Assembly (NCBI GenBank): GCA_947561395.2
Contig: OX387193.1
Span: forward strand, 1,054,001 to 1,118,000
Direction: 5' to 3'
Source of the DNA: Buxus sempervirens
Taxonomy: Eukaryota; Streptophyta; Magnoliopsida; Buxales; Buxaceae
Length of the DNA stretch: 64,000 nucleotides
The notes under the pieces are model-generated. The model was not told the DNA's origin. It did no database searches and saw only the letters and a list, made by a program, of their open reading frames with translations. Position numbers and translations under genes: made by a program. This document shows positions 42,538-54,903 of this stretch, piece after piece (the first letter of the stretch is position 1; each line of letters starts with the position of its first letter).

Positions 42538-44599
42538 GCGTGAAGCCCATCCCATTAAATTACGCCTTTCAATTATTTTGCCTCATCTCGCAAGCAAACA
42601 AATTGCAACAACCATAAATTCTCGTAAAAAGAAACCTGTTTGGCATGTGAGTAAATTCCCTTGAGGGGCCACTTGAGTTGGAGTCTGCGTGTCGCCATGG
42701 AGCTTTCCAACTTGTCCAGTCCCCACTCTCCAGTCAAATGGAGCACTCGCTGTAGCTTTTAATTTTGGGAGTCCTCCACATCCGACCCTACAGCCATGCG
42801 GCTTTTATGGTTGGTCATCAACTCAGAGGAAACAAACTTATTGTAGCATTTGGGATAATCCCGACTGTAATCTGTTACGATTTCCATACGACGGAGACAG
42901 ATTCGTCGCGGCAAGGGAACGACTCTACTTGCTTGAGAACAAAATCTATGATTAGACCAAAATCTCGTGAAAAAGGCAGAACCTAGTCCGACCAGATTAC
43001 TATAGGCTGAACGGACCCGATCGAGTTTACTTGATTAGATTACGATGGGTAAAGAATTAAAGAGAGAGACGGAGATCGGTGACCGAAGAAGAACTAGTGG
43101 ATATAGCAGACCAACGATGAAAGACGAGACCAGAGCGCAACATTCATTATGTTCAACAGATATAAAAATAATAAATAGGGAAAATTATGCAAATGGTCAC
43201 TTTTGGCCAGTATTTTAATAAACAGTCAATCTAAAAACTTATATTAAAAAAGGATCACTTTTTAGAAATAATTAAATTAAGGGATCACTTTTCAAATATA
43301 ATTAAATTATAAGATCACATTGCCTTTGTACTCCGGATACAACATACGAGTTTCTAAGTTCACACAAGCTCTTCTAAGTTCCTATCCTACGTGGAGCACA
43401 TCATACTTGGATACCAGGTTTTTTACGGACAATAAAGTGACACTTTTTATTAATATTGTTTTGAAAATGGTACTTTTTTTAATATTTTTTTTAAAAGTAC
43501 CCATTCGAGCCCATTACGTTTGAAAAGTTACTCTTTTCTCTGCAAAATGAGATTTTTGATAGAGCAAAAAGTGACCTCTTACATTATTTTCTGCCTCGAG
43601 TTTCTTCTCAGAAATGACATTTAATGCATGATGAGAGGACCAAAATTCTCGACCCTTTTTTTTTTTTTCTATTTTTTCTAATCCAACCTTAACTCTCCCG
43701 CCCTTTTTTGTCCGGGGCTTTTGAAAAAGGAGGGGATTCAGTCAAAGCATATAAAGAATGAATTAGACTAATCCAAATGATATACGTCCTAAATTCAGTC
43801 AAATCAGTTCAAGGAAGAGAAAACACAAGCAGATTAGTCCGAATTCCATATAAATTGTGAAAATTACATTGCTTATGAAATGAGAATGGGTTATGTAACC
43901 ATGCTCATGTAAGACTTTAGAAAATGTAATTTTATAAAAAGGAAAATGAATTCATATAGTGTACGTACTAAAGCAGGCACATCAGAGAGCACGCAGGTTT
44001 CAAGCCTCTTTTTATAAAAGTTTTATGATTTTGTATTAGATTTATGCTTCATATAATCACTCGAAATTCAGCTTATTTAAAATAATTTGATCACATCAGC
44101 CGCAAACATCACACGTTCAGGTACCATAACTCAATTATGTTTAATTAATAAGTTCATGACTAAAGCAAAAAAGATAAAGCCTAGCTCATAGCATACCTTT
44201 AATATAGGCCTATCATTAATTCCTAGGAGGTTTTTTTTCAAATTATCCACTACTTTCCCATAGCAGAGGCAATTATGGACTCGGGCTCAGCCCGTTATAA
44301 AGCCTAGCTTACATTTGACCAAATTGTTTTGGGTGCGTATGATTGAAATCTTAAAAAGTAATTTTATCCCGGAAAAATAGGCTGCGCATTATTTGGGATT
44401 GGGCGTGGGCTTCATTCTTAGGCTTTACAATCTGCCCAGAAACTAGGCCGAGCTGAGATTTGGCACGGATACGGTCCATTATGTCTTATGCTGAGTCGAT
44501 CCTGATATGCACAATGCCACCACCGCCATCTTTAACGAAGTTACTACTCCCTCAAACATGTGTTTAAGAAGATCAATACATCGAATCAGTATTCTGGTC
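42538..44599. other. intergenic spacer
   Basis: AT-rich, with repeated words GGGATCACTTTT / AGGATCACTTTTT near 43250-43290 and long T and A runs. I see no gene, tRNA or bounded transposon. Confidence 0.35.
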
Positions 44600-44936
44600 T
44601 GAACTCCCATTTCTCTTCACATTCTCTCCGTTTCTCATGTCAGCTATTGTGGGAATTAAGATTTATAAAGATAAATATGGGGCTATAATCTCATCCAACA
44701 ATAGGTTCTTGGAGGAACCTCGTTTCAGTAAAAGGAAAATTCCATTCAAGGTTCGCATAAAGAGTTCCATATATGAATATTCTTTAGGATGCTAACAAGT
44801 AACTCAAACAATCTACAAATCCAAGTAACCCATAATCCTTTCATCGTATTCACTGTACAATGATATCCATAGTAAGTCTCTCTCTCTCTCTCTCCCAGAG
44901 AAAAAAATGCAGACTCTTACACAATCACACCTCCTC

Positions 44937-45153
44937 GGAATGAAATCGTCTCCTCTATTTCCCTGATTTGCTCTTTGATGTGATCGTGAGATGCTGCCAT
45001 GTGGAACATCTCATGGTCGGTGTTTTTTTATCGTTATAAATGTTTTAGGGGGCCCTACATGAAAAAAACATTGGCCGTGAGATGCTCCACATGGCAGTAT
45101 CTCACAGCCACATCAGGGAGCAAATCAGGGAAACATGGCTGACAATTTCATCC
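44937..45153. mobile_element. MITE of the GGAATGAAATCGTCT family, copy in duplicon 1
   Basis: The left arm GGAATGAAATCGTCT...TTTCCCTGATTTGCT pairs with the right arm AGCAAATCAGGGAAA...GACAATTTCATCC over about 46 bp. The centre holds the GTGAGATGCTGCCATGTGGA palindrome seen at 3.5 kb. Confidence 0.7.
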
Positions 45154-45250
45154 CTCCATCCTCAAATGTCTCTTCATGTCGTGGCAATCCATCTATGTTA
45201 TAACTTCCAACAAGGGATGATATCAATCCATCTATGTTATAACTTCCAAC

Positions 45251-45470
45251 GGGGGATGATATCGTCTACCACCCCTTAGTGCTACTATCCATGCAACGAC
45301 CGTGAGATGTTGCCATATGTAGCATCTCACAGTTTGGTATTTTCATCAAAAAGTTATTTTGTCTTTGTTTGAAAAGAGAAAAAGCTGCAACCATTGGATG
45401 TAACATATGTCAACTTCTGAATGAAGCAGCTAGGTTAACTGCAAACAATGGCGTTAGATGATTTCATCCC
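45251..45470. mobile_element. MITE present only in duplicon copy 1
   Basis: Begins GGGGGATGATATCGTCTACC and ends GTTAGATGATTTCATCCC. Both sides carry CTTCCAA (45243-45249 and 45470-45476). Duplicon copy 2 has the uninterrupted site CTTCCAACAGCATTG near 46227, which proves insertion and places the ends to within a base or two. The interior has the GTGAGATGTTGCCATATG/AGCATCTCAC word. Confidence 0.75.
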
Positions 45471-45962
45471 TTCCAAGAGCATTGTTTCTCGAGAATCGAG
45501 AACGAAGAAAAGCCAACAAAGCTTCCACTTTATATGATACTAAGTGCTGTCCAAAGTCAAAAAGATGCAATTTCCCAAAAGTTAGTTTCCCCGTTATAAG
45601 CTTAAGCTTTTGGTATGATTGGTGTTCTATACATTTGTCTTCACATTTTCTCTCCGTTTCTCATGTCAGCTATTGTGGGAATTAAGATTAATAAAGATGG
45701 GCTATAATCTGATCCAAAAATAGGTTCTTGGAGGACCCTCGTTTCAATGAAAGGGAAATTCCATTCAGGCTCACATAAAGAGTCCTATATATGAATATTC
45801 TTTAAGATGCTATCAAGTAACTCATACAATCTACAAATCCAACTAATCCATGATCCTTTCATCTTGTTCACTCTACATTGATATCCATAATAAGTCTCTC
45901 TCTCTCTCTCTCTCCCTCTCTCGGAGAGAAAAAAATATACTCTTACGCTGCCATACCTCCTC

Positions 45963-46181
45963 AAAATGAAATCTTCTGCTCTATTTCCTTGATTTGTTCT
46001 TTGATGTGATCGTGAAATGCTGTCATATAAAATATCTTATGGTTGATGTTTTTCTAGTGTAAATGTGTCCTAAATGTTTTAGGGGAGCTCACATGAAAAA
46101 AAATATTGACCATATGATCTCCAAATGATAACATCTCACGGCCACCTCAGGAAGGAAACAAATAGGCAGACGATTTCATCC
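45963..46181. mobile_element. MITE, duplicon 2 copy of 44937-45153
   Basis: The same element as 44937-45153, carried along by the tandem duplication and more diverged (AAAATGAAATCTTCTGCTCT ... GGCAGACGATTTCATCC). Confidence 0.65.
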
Positions 46182-46360
46182 CTCCATCCACATATGTCTC
46201 TTCGTGTCGTGGCAATCCATCCAGGTTATAGCTTCCAACAGCATTGTTTCTCGAGAATCGAGAACCAAGAAAAGCCAACAAAGCTTCCGCTTTATATGAT
46301 ACTAAGTGCTGTCCAAAGTCAAAAAGATGCAATTTCCCAAAAGCTAGTTTCCCTATGCGA

Positions 46361-46874
46361 CAGACAGAAACCCCACGATATGATACCACAACAACAAACA
46401 ACAGCCACGAAAAATCAAAAGCAAAACCAAATTGGCACACCATCCCATGAAATTAAAACACTCAATCTCCATTTAATCATTAACATAGTTCCGCGCACGT
46501 TTCTCATTATTATCGTAATATTAGTTTACCACTTACGAGTCATGGTAATACTCCCCCCTCAACCTTAAATAAGATAACATCACACGACAAAACTGCAAAA
46601 GCTCTAAACACTAGAGTTTGTGAGGGGTGACCCTGCACGGTTTCTATTTTTCTGGATTCCTGACCACCATTTTGAAATTTGAGTTTTCTCTCGATCTTTC
46701 CATTTACGTATAAAGCCACAGTCCTATTTAATTCCCATCTGGGATGGTGAGACACAGACCCCATGCCGTAGCTTCTCCAGTTCTCCTACTGCAGAGGTAC
46801 CTGGTTATAGACCCATATTCAAGATAGACACATCTGCCTGGATTCTGTCCTTACCACAAGTCTTCAACCTTCAT
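46361..46874. other. spacer, probable 3' UTR of the 46.9-49.0 kb locus
   Basis: No repeat or clear coding signal. The part next to 46875 would be 3' UTR if the candidate minus-strand gene is real. Confidence 0.3.
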
Positions 46875-47816
46875 TTAACTGCTACTCGCACGAGTCGCCC
46901 CACCAGGACCAAAACCATCGTACATCTTCGGGTCAGCCTCCTCTCCCTGCACCTTCCGTTTGAGAACAAGCCTTCTTTCCATTTCGACATTTGCAATCTA
47001 CAAGTCCTCATCAATATCGATGAAAAATGGAAGCAATACTTGAGAAAATAAAGCAAAATCATCAGGTCAAAATGTCCAACCCCACACAACTTCGTGTTTG
47101 GCCAAAGCCGTATTATTCATTTTCTTTTTCGCGTTTATCTCAAACCCATTCTCAAATGACAAGGACAAACTCAAAATTTTGTTCGTCTCAAAACCAAAAT
47201 CCCGAAATTTTCTAGGAAACAGGAAAATCAAGAAAAAAAATTTGTATATATTCAATTCCAAGCTTGGGAACACTGAAATGAAACTCTTTACAGATTTGAA
47301 GTAGCGTATGGGCGACCCCGTTTGAGATCGAGAGAGAGAGAGAGAGAGCTAAGTGACATTGTTCCTTGAACCTCTTTCAAGAAAGAAGGCGCATTTCGTC
47401 GCCTAATTCAAAAATAAGTCTCCTCAAGAGATGTTGACCACTGTATAAATAAGTTAGAGTTCCAGATTTAACGAAGGACAATTTGGTCGCCACTGCAACG
47501 CAACTTGTTGAGTAACTCTGACTCCTGGAAGAAATTATATTCTTTCTCCTTTCTTTGAGCAATAGAAGCAATGTCATATACACTTTACAAAAGCTAATGA
47601 TATCTTGGGATCATATCTAGAAGATAGATTGCATTTCCATCGTTCCATGAAACAGGAAATGAAAAGAGAAGAACATTAAAAATAATGGAAATAGCTGTCA
47701 GACCTCTCCCCATAAAGCAAGAAAAAAGATATCATAATGACGGAATCGATTCTACCTGGAAACTTATTCAATCGTAGCCTCTTCAAATCCCAGTGCAGCT
47801 GTTTGTCCTCAGCCAT
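46875..47816 (-). CDS. candidate spliced gene, two coding exons visible
   Basis: A likely first coding exon (47756-47816) reads MAEDKQLHWDLKRLRLNKFP and ends at donor G/GTAGAA. A likely last exon (46875-46997) follows acceptor TTGTAG and reads IANVEMERRLVLKRK, then DPKMYDGFGPGGATRASSS and a stop. The phases (1 out, 0 in) do not join directly, so at least one exon of length 3n+2 must lie in 46998-47755; I could not choose it. Sequence from about 48720 to 49010 on the same strand is T/C-rich with a GGATCTGCGG/GTGGGT donor-like site and could be a 5' UTR exon. I do not recognise the protein. Confidence 0.3.
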
Positions 47817-49282
47817 GCAAGGAATATAAACTGACCCGGAGCAGAGAGCCCAGATCCCTTTTTACTACTAAGAATAAGAATAAAGGATTTAAGAACAAGG
47901 CGTAAGAAAAACAAAGTGGACGGAGTTTACACAGCTAGTATCTGTACACCTCCAACAACTACCATCACCAGTATTAGAGAACAATATTAGGGTTTAAGAT
48001 AAAGAAAGGAACTAATATCATCTACCGGTCTAAGATACCAAAACAAAATGACCATTAAAAAAAAGGGATGTTAAATACCAAAGGACATCTCAATATCTGT
48101 TAAGAAATAATGAAGTTGGCATTAAGAGGAAAGAGATTCAATCTAAGTGTGTATAAGAGTTACTTTATCTGACAGTTTTTCTTCTTAAAATTTCTCTTCC
48201 TTTACTTTTCTACTTCCTTCTTTTTTTTTTCTAACTCATCAGATATCTATATAGACTGATATCCATCTAAAGATGAGAGCACAGATCTCGACAACGAAAC
48301 CCTAAATAATAACTTATTCGCATTGCAGAGAGGAAAGAAGAAAGTTGAACTAGAAAGAGTAGCGAGAAAAAGGGCAAAAAAGGATTAAAAAAAAACACAA
48401 ATTTAAACGCAGATCTAAAAGGATCGATCAGAAACGGACAGATCAGATCAGACCCTTGAAGCTATTATGAAAAAATTCTGCCCAATGATGATGCAAGAGA
48501 GGTTTTAGACTGACAAAGAAAATACAAAGATTTTAGAGAAGCAATGATGAAAACCTTTCTGTATTTCGTCAGAAACGAAGAGAACCCGTCAATATCTTCA
48601 TCATTGCACCAATCTGCGCATCCGTAACAAACTTAATTTTCCCGAAACAAATAAAAAAAAAGCGATAACTGAAACAAAGAATAAAGAGAAAATCGCCAAA
48701 TCAAATAAGAAAAATTTTGAACCCACCCGCAGATCCAGAGCACGATCCAGTAGGCGGAAGGTGATGAACAAGAAGACGATGATGGCTGTCAGTGGAAGCG
48801 ATAATTGGGGGGAATGAAGCCTGGTCCGACGACACCAACAAATAATCAAGTGATCTCAAATATCGTCTTCTAAGAGACAGATCTAAAGGAAGATCGATCA
48901 AAGGTGGATCGAGTTAGTGACCTCGAGCCAGACAACATTCCCCTCAAAAGATAAGCTTCCTCTCAACTCTTCAACGATCCTTTACTCCTGTTTTCTCCTA
49001 AAATCTGGGGTCTCCCTTCAGTGCGAGATTACATGACTAGATGAGAGAAGGGTTTGGGTTATCATAATGAACAGATTGATTTGGAGTCTTGTGAGAGAGA
49101 GAGAGAGAGTTTTAAAAGAAAAATATTAAAGAGCCGGGGGAGAAAAGACGACGTAAAAAGACAAATGACAGCAGCTGACCCGACCCTACAGCTGGGTTCC
49201 GGAAATGACCACGAGCCCATGCACTCTCTCTCCCAAACAGGCACACCCAAACGGGACGAAACCGTCTTGTCATATTTGCCTG
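47817..49282 (-). other. possible leader region of the preceding candidate gene
   Basis: AT-rich to about 48600, then a richer block (48720-49010) that could be an untranslated first exon. Frames there lack an ATG and I do not call them coding. A GA repeat lies at about 49093-49108. Confidence 0.3.
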
Positions 49283-49289
49283 AATTCTT

Positions 49290-49490
49290 TCCCATCGGCC
49301 GTGAGATGCTGCCACATGGAATACCTCACAGTCACTGCTTTTTAAATGTTATAATTGTTTGAAATAGGGCCCATAGTGAAAAACAATGGCTGTGAGATGC
49401 TCCACATGGCAACATCTCACGGATGTGAAGCATCTCATGACCCCAACAGGGAAGGATGCTGGAAAACATGACAAGCGATTTCATTCCCAC
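49290..49490. mobile_element. MITE remnant, GTGAGATGCTGCCACATGG family
   Basis: GTGAGATGCTGCCACATGGA (about 49300) and GATGCTCCACATGGCAACAT...CTCACGG (about 49397-49422) are the inverted inner arms shared with the 45-46 kb MITEs. The right end GCGATTTCATTCCC is recognisable; the left end is eroded. Confidence 0.55.
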
Positions 49491-50489
49491 ACATACATCT
49501 CATACTAAAAAAGAAAAAAACCAAATTTAAATGAAACGATTTCAAAAATTGTGGGTAAATTAAAAAAAAAAAAAGAATTTGCCTGTTTTGCAACAAAAAA
49601 AAAAATAGTAAGCCTATCTTCTTTAAGTTTTGGGTTAGCATCCGCAAAATATTTTGCAAAGCTCCAAATTTATTTTAACATGGTCGATATGTCTAAATAT
49701 TGAGATCGATTTGCGTGGATAAATAACTTGTTAACAAGCTATTTGGCTGTTATAAATTCCCCATTTCACATATTCTTTTAGTCCTAATCATATTTCCTAT
49801 ATAGATGACAATAAACAGCTACAAAACTTTGTCTTGCATAGATCTCAATTATAGTCAATTAAAAAAAATGTTTTTAAACACATATTCATAACTTGATTAA
49901 CCAACTTCAATCCTCTGCTAATATTTTACAATTGAATTAACCAACCGCCCCAAAACAGTAGGTTTTAGATTAGAGACTCGTATGGATGAGCCAATTATAA
50001 GGATGAGTTAGACCTGCCCCGGGCCCATAATGAGAGCGGCTTTTCTATATTTTTATTTATAATTTTTGTTTAATCTTTTCCATGACCGAAACAATTGCTG
50101 CCACATCTGTTCTTTATGAATTGAGTGAAGAACGGGGAGGAAGATGCCACTCGCTCTAGCCTTACAAGGCGTTGACGGTTGAAATAGTGCCTCGCAAACC
50201 GTGTAGGCCTATGTAGTCAGAAAGTAAGGGACAGGATGCTCTGCCCCAAGTTCAGCACCTCAATGCGCAATGTTGGCGAGTCAATTATAATGGAAATAAT
50301 AAATTTTAAAACAATAAAATAAAAACGGTTCAAGACACCTGCTCCCTCAATTGCTTTGATTCCATTCGCCATGAATCCCCCAACTACCCCCACGATGCAT
50401 AAACACGTGCACGCACCACCACATCAGTGTCTCTCCACACGCATTCCCATGCACTTTCCTTCATCCACAAGAAAGAAGAGGACTTGAAA

Positions 50490-50533
50490 GAAAGACGTCG
50501 GACTTTACCAAAAAAAAAAAGAAAGACGTAGGA
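50490..50533. repeat. 13-bp duplication around CTTTACC-A11
   Basis: GAAAGACGTCGGA (50490-50502) and GAAAGACGTAGGA (50521-50533) differ at one base and flank CTTTACC plus eleven A. The structure is the same as at 27.6 and 40.0 kb. Confidence 0.65.
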
Positions 50534-53500
50534 GTGGTTGAAATTTGAAAAGAATGGGAAAAAAAAAAAGAAGAAAAAGTTGAGCATCCTTTTGCTCTAA
50601 TCTAGCTTTTGGCCTCTCGAGTGACGAGGTGATTGAGAAAATACTCTCAGGAAATACCTGAAAAGAAAGAAAGCACACGAAAAGTTAACGTGGGGATTTG
50701 TGCTAATACATAAGAAAATTCAAGACTCGAGCAACCGCAAATGCACCTTGATTACTAGCTAGCACGAGGCCCACAAGCGTTTTATACTGAGTTTAATTTT
50801 AGCTTTTCGTTCGTTGGTGAAAGTGGTATCTCTCTATTTTCTTCTCCTCCTTTCTGTGGGGTTTTACCTGTTATATACTGAGGTGTGGGTTCAGACCTGT
50901 TGGTAGTTGGAATCACATATTGCCAACCTTACCCAAATTAAGCTGGGTGAAGAAAGTTAATCATCTTTTGAAATTATCGTTGACGAACGCTAAAAAGAAC
51001 AGCTAATTTATGGCCATTGCTAATGATCTTTGGATTGTTTATTTGCTTCGTAAATCTTGCTTTCCGGGTTATAAATAGGGAAAGAGAAGATTCAAGAGGC
51101 CTGTAACAATTAACATAAAGACGAATGAGCCAACTATATTTTATTATATTCCTAACACTTTCAACTTGTTCTTGATCAATTTCGCTTCAAAGATCATTGT
51201 TTAGGAAGGAAATTTTGGAGTCCTCCCAATGAGCCAATGGTGCTTGATTTCCCTTGTACTAGGGCCTACACACGCGTGCTATGTGCGCAAGAAATGAATG
51301 TGGGTCCATCTAAAAAAACGCTCTACTGTCAATTTGGTTAGTTATGCCCATGTCAGCATAACTAACTTGTAAAAAAGAGAAAAACCGAGGGGAGATTCAG
51401 GCTTAGAATATAAGGCCCGAATCTCGCCATATTCTCTTTATTAATAGGATACATGTCGTAGTTTTATCTAACATTGTGTGATCTTGGGCGAGATTGGGCC
51501 TTCGCTGATTGCCTCGTTGGATTAGTAACGGATGTGGCCATGGAAGACCTGAGGCCGGACAAGACTAGTAAGCGTCTCCTGTTGGAGCCTGTAGCCCAAT
51601 TGACAGGCGACCTGTATCCAGTCATTGCAACAGCGACAACAAATTCGTTTCGTTAATGCATATAGAACACCATACTCGCCTCCTTTGCCATATTCGTTTT
51701 GGATCCGATTGAGCCTATTAAAAGACGAACCTGCTATATGCAATGTCTAAAAATTGCACAGAGTTATAGAAAAATTATCTGCAACATGTAATTCACAAAC
51801 GAAAATGTTGTTGAGTTCCCCTATATATATATATATCTATTACCAGTAGGGTGCACATGCAACACTACACATATGTAAACCGACGGTTGGTGAAGAGATA
51901 ATATCATAATAGGTCTCAACTCTTTGTTTAAATGCTTTAAACCAGGTAAAACATTTGTACCCCTATTCTAATAAAGTTTAACAGTGAATTATAAGGGCAT
52001 TATAGGAAGGATGAATATATTTTTTTGGGCACGCTTCCCAAGGAACATGTTCTCGCTATATATAGTATAGATTACTAAATTACATGAAGACTTATCTCCA
52101 AAGTTTAAGATACATTAATACTAGTGGGTGGGTGACACATGCATACTCTACATTGTTGCATATGAGTTACATTATCTAATTCTCTATGTGGTTATGATTA
52201 ATTTACTCGTGATTAATTAGGATATAAAAGTCGATATTAACAAAAGAGGGCTCTTTGGGCGGCAACGGTTAAGCACGTAACAAATGGTGAGCCCGTTCGG
52301 TATGTAAATAGCCTATCAATGCAAATATAGAGAGACCCCAAAAGATCATAGGGTGATATTTTCTTTGGCAATAAAATTGTCCTTTGAGAACTTTAAAAAG
52401 ATTCCATATCCCTGAAATAATCACACACTCGCGACCTTTTAAAAGTTCTTTAAAGGTTCCTACCTCTCTTAAATGACCATCTTCCTGCTGTTTTAAGATT
52501 TTAGGTGTGAATGTTCCCCTTAGTACGCTATAAACTAAAACCAGGTTTAATCTCCAAAATCAGATCACAACTGACGCTATATCTCCGGATTATGTGCGTA
52601 TGACTGCGTAAGATATTAAGCGCTTTACCTGGAAAATACCTACTTGTTTTTGTGTAATGTAACATGTAAAGGTGTCCAAAGTGATAAGATTGACATCAAA
52701 GTCAAATTATAAATAAATTAAAATTGCAAACATCAATTTGGATAGGGAAGAGGACTTGATGGACCAAACAAACTCGCTTGGTAACCCAATAGAGTTTGCC
52801 CATTTGTAAGAACCATCATACTAAGGATTGGGCAGTAAACCGATCCTTCTTCCGGGCATATCATTAGCACTGCCGATATCGACCAGATACATCCACGTCG
52901 ATCCATGGATGCTGACTGATCCGAAGTTCACTCACCCCAACTCTACCAAAAATTCAGGACGCACCCATCTCTGTCTCTCTCTTTCGCAACTAAACATGAT
53001 TATGCTGCTTAGCCTGGAATTATGCTGTTCCACTAGGCTTTTTGACAAGTTTCATCCCACCTCAGCCCCCAAGAAATTGCACATGGCATGACACTCTAGT
53101 CCTGGGGATTGGCTGTGCTTTCCATACTTTCCAAAAAGAAAATCAGTGCAGCATTTTGATTATCACGGACGTTTAAAACAAACAAGCGAGTCAATTCTTC
53201 CAACAGTTGATGTGGATAGGCTGTCCTCCCATGTCCTTTGTTGTGCTCCCTTTTCCCCTCTAAGATAAAGAGAAGACAAACTAAAGTTTCTTCTTTACTT
53301 TCGTCCCGTGTGCTCACGAGAACATAGCTTATGTTTTCACCCATCCGGAGTCGGTAACTACTAACTGCTACTGTATATATAATTTTATATATATATATGT
53401 ATAGTCTCTCCCGTCTAATTGTCCACCAAGCACTTAATACGGATTTAAAGATCAAAATAATCTATTATGAGAACAAAGACGTAAACCTAAACGTTCTTCA

Positions 53501-53646
53501 CATGTTCGTCCTAAGGGAAGATTAATCTAGCTATTTAATCTAAATAATTGTTGGATCCGCTATAATGTAATGTTACATATAACAACATGATCACATTAAA
53601 TATGATGTAGACGAGCACATAATTCTCTGCTTAAAAGCTTTAAGAA
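50534..53646. other. long gene-free spacer
   Basis: AT-rich with short TA repeats (about 51824-51836 and 53380-53398). No frame resembles a known family and I found no bounded repeat. It may contain eroded transposons I cannot recognise. Confidence 0.35.
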
Positions 53647-53920
53647 CACGTGGCTCGGACGTACCCCCATGGACATAATCTTAACATCATAAAAACACGT
53701 AGATTGACACCTGTCATGCGTACTTGTCCCAGCTGGACCCCCAACCTGAGACGATAACGACGTGCCGCGAGTCTTAGCGATTGCAACGTAGAACCATCAA
53801 GTTGCCGCCACGTCGTAAGGTCTGAATTAAATTTTCCGGAGGAGACGACGTCGTAAGGGGATGTATTTGTTGACCGAAGACAGGTGGCTTGTCGTTATTG
53901 GGTGACGTGTGAAGGATGAA
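53647..53920 (+). promoter_or_regulatory. cluster of ACGT elements, including a G-box/ABRE
   Basis: CACGTGGC (53647-53654) is a perfect G-box/ABRE. Further ACGT cores lie in AACACGTAGA (53694), CGACGTGCC (53759), GCCACGTCGT (53807), GACGACGTCG (53844) and GTGACGTGTG (53902). The cluster is 1.0-1.25 kb upstream of the HD-Zip I start. ABRE control would suit an ATHB7/12-type gene; that link is inferred. Confidence 0.45.
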
Positions 53921-54751
53921 AGTAACTTGTCCTGACGCAACTGATATGATTGGCTGAAACGCTACTGCTTTTCTCTTTCTCCAGTTTTTTGTAATGGATT
54001 AACTTGGAAAATTAACTCGTTTCATGTAATATTAAATTCGTTTTTGTCGCTATTCGGCTAACCCAAGTCGTGCACGCTGTTCACGCTGTGCCTATGACGG
54101 CTTCTCGCCGCCCGCAAGTCGTCGTCGGTGAAAATGCTAATCTCCCACGCGACCTTATGGTGCAATGCCTATGCGAACCGGGCCTTCGCGAAATGAGCCA
54201 GATCCAAGTATCTGGACCATTTGATAATTCTACCGTTTTGACTTTGTTAAATGATGGCTAATAAATATTTTCAATTGGCATACCAAAATCCTCAAAAAAA
54301 ATGGGAACAAGAGAGTTAGAGGCATCATATGCAAACATTTCCTACAATAATCACCATTTGGAAATTAACTAATGTTGCCACTGATGAGGATGTAATAATG
54401 ATGTACAGATGAATCCATTTATGATAAGCTGTAAATGCTTTTAGCGATGACTTGGTAGTAAATTGAGAAGCTGAAGGAAAGTCCCACACGAAAGAATGAA
54501 ATATGGCTTGTGTGGGAGAAAAGAGCCTGTTCCGGCAATCTTTCGAAACAAAGCCAGCAGACAGGTTCTTCCCCTTTGAGCATTTTTTTCTTGCAAGCCA
54601 AAAAAATAAAAAAGGAATGAAAGATGAAAAAAAATATATAAAAAAAAACACAGGAAGTCAAGGATCACACGAAAACTGACTCCATTGGCCCGGGTAAACC
54701 ATCCATCGATAACCGCCAGACCCAAAACAATGAGATACTCCTTATCCTCAC

Positions 54752-54758
54752 TATATAT
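54752..54758 (+). promoter_or_regulatory. TATA box of the HD-Zip gene
   Basis: TATATAT in CACTATATATCTC, about 150 bp upstream of the HD-Zip start codon. Confidence 0.5.
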
Positions 54759-54903
54759 CTCTGAGCCCGGCTTCGGGGAAAAAAATTAGTTAAAATAAGG
54801 CGAGGAAAAACAAGAAAAATCGCAGACATTCTTTCTTCCTCCTTCCCACTCGTGAAGTAGCTAGAAACGCAACAACTGCGAGAGCTGTTGAGAACCAAAC
54901 AAA

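Larger units (their letters stand above)
44600..46360. repeat. tandem segmental duplication, two copies of about 0.75-1.0 kb
   Basis: The block from TTTCTCATGTCAGCTATTGT (44631) through the CT repeat, one MITE and GAATCGAGAACGAAGAAAAG (about 45491-45510) recurs from 45657 to about 46350 (TCATGTCAGCTATTGTGGGA ... GAATCGAGAACCAAGAAAAG). Offset is 1,026 bp at the left and about 762 bp at the right. The difference is a second MITE and a small duplication present only in copy 1. No gene lies in it. Confidence 0.75.

Noticed and set aside
48601..48849. 82-residue minus-strand frame with two hydrophobic segments
   Set aside because: No ATG in frame; hydrophobicity follows from T-rich DNA. More likely leader or intron of the adjacent candidate gene.
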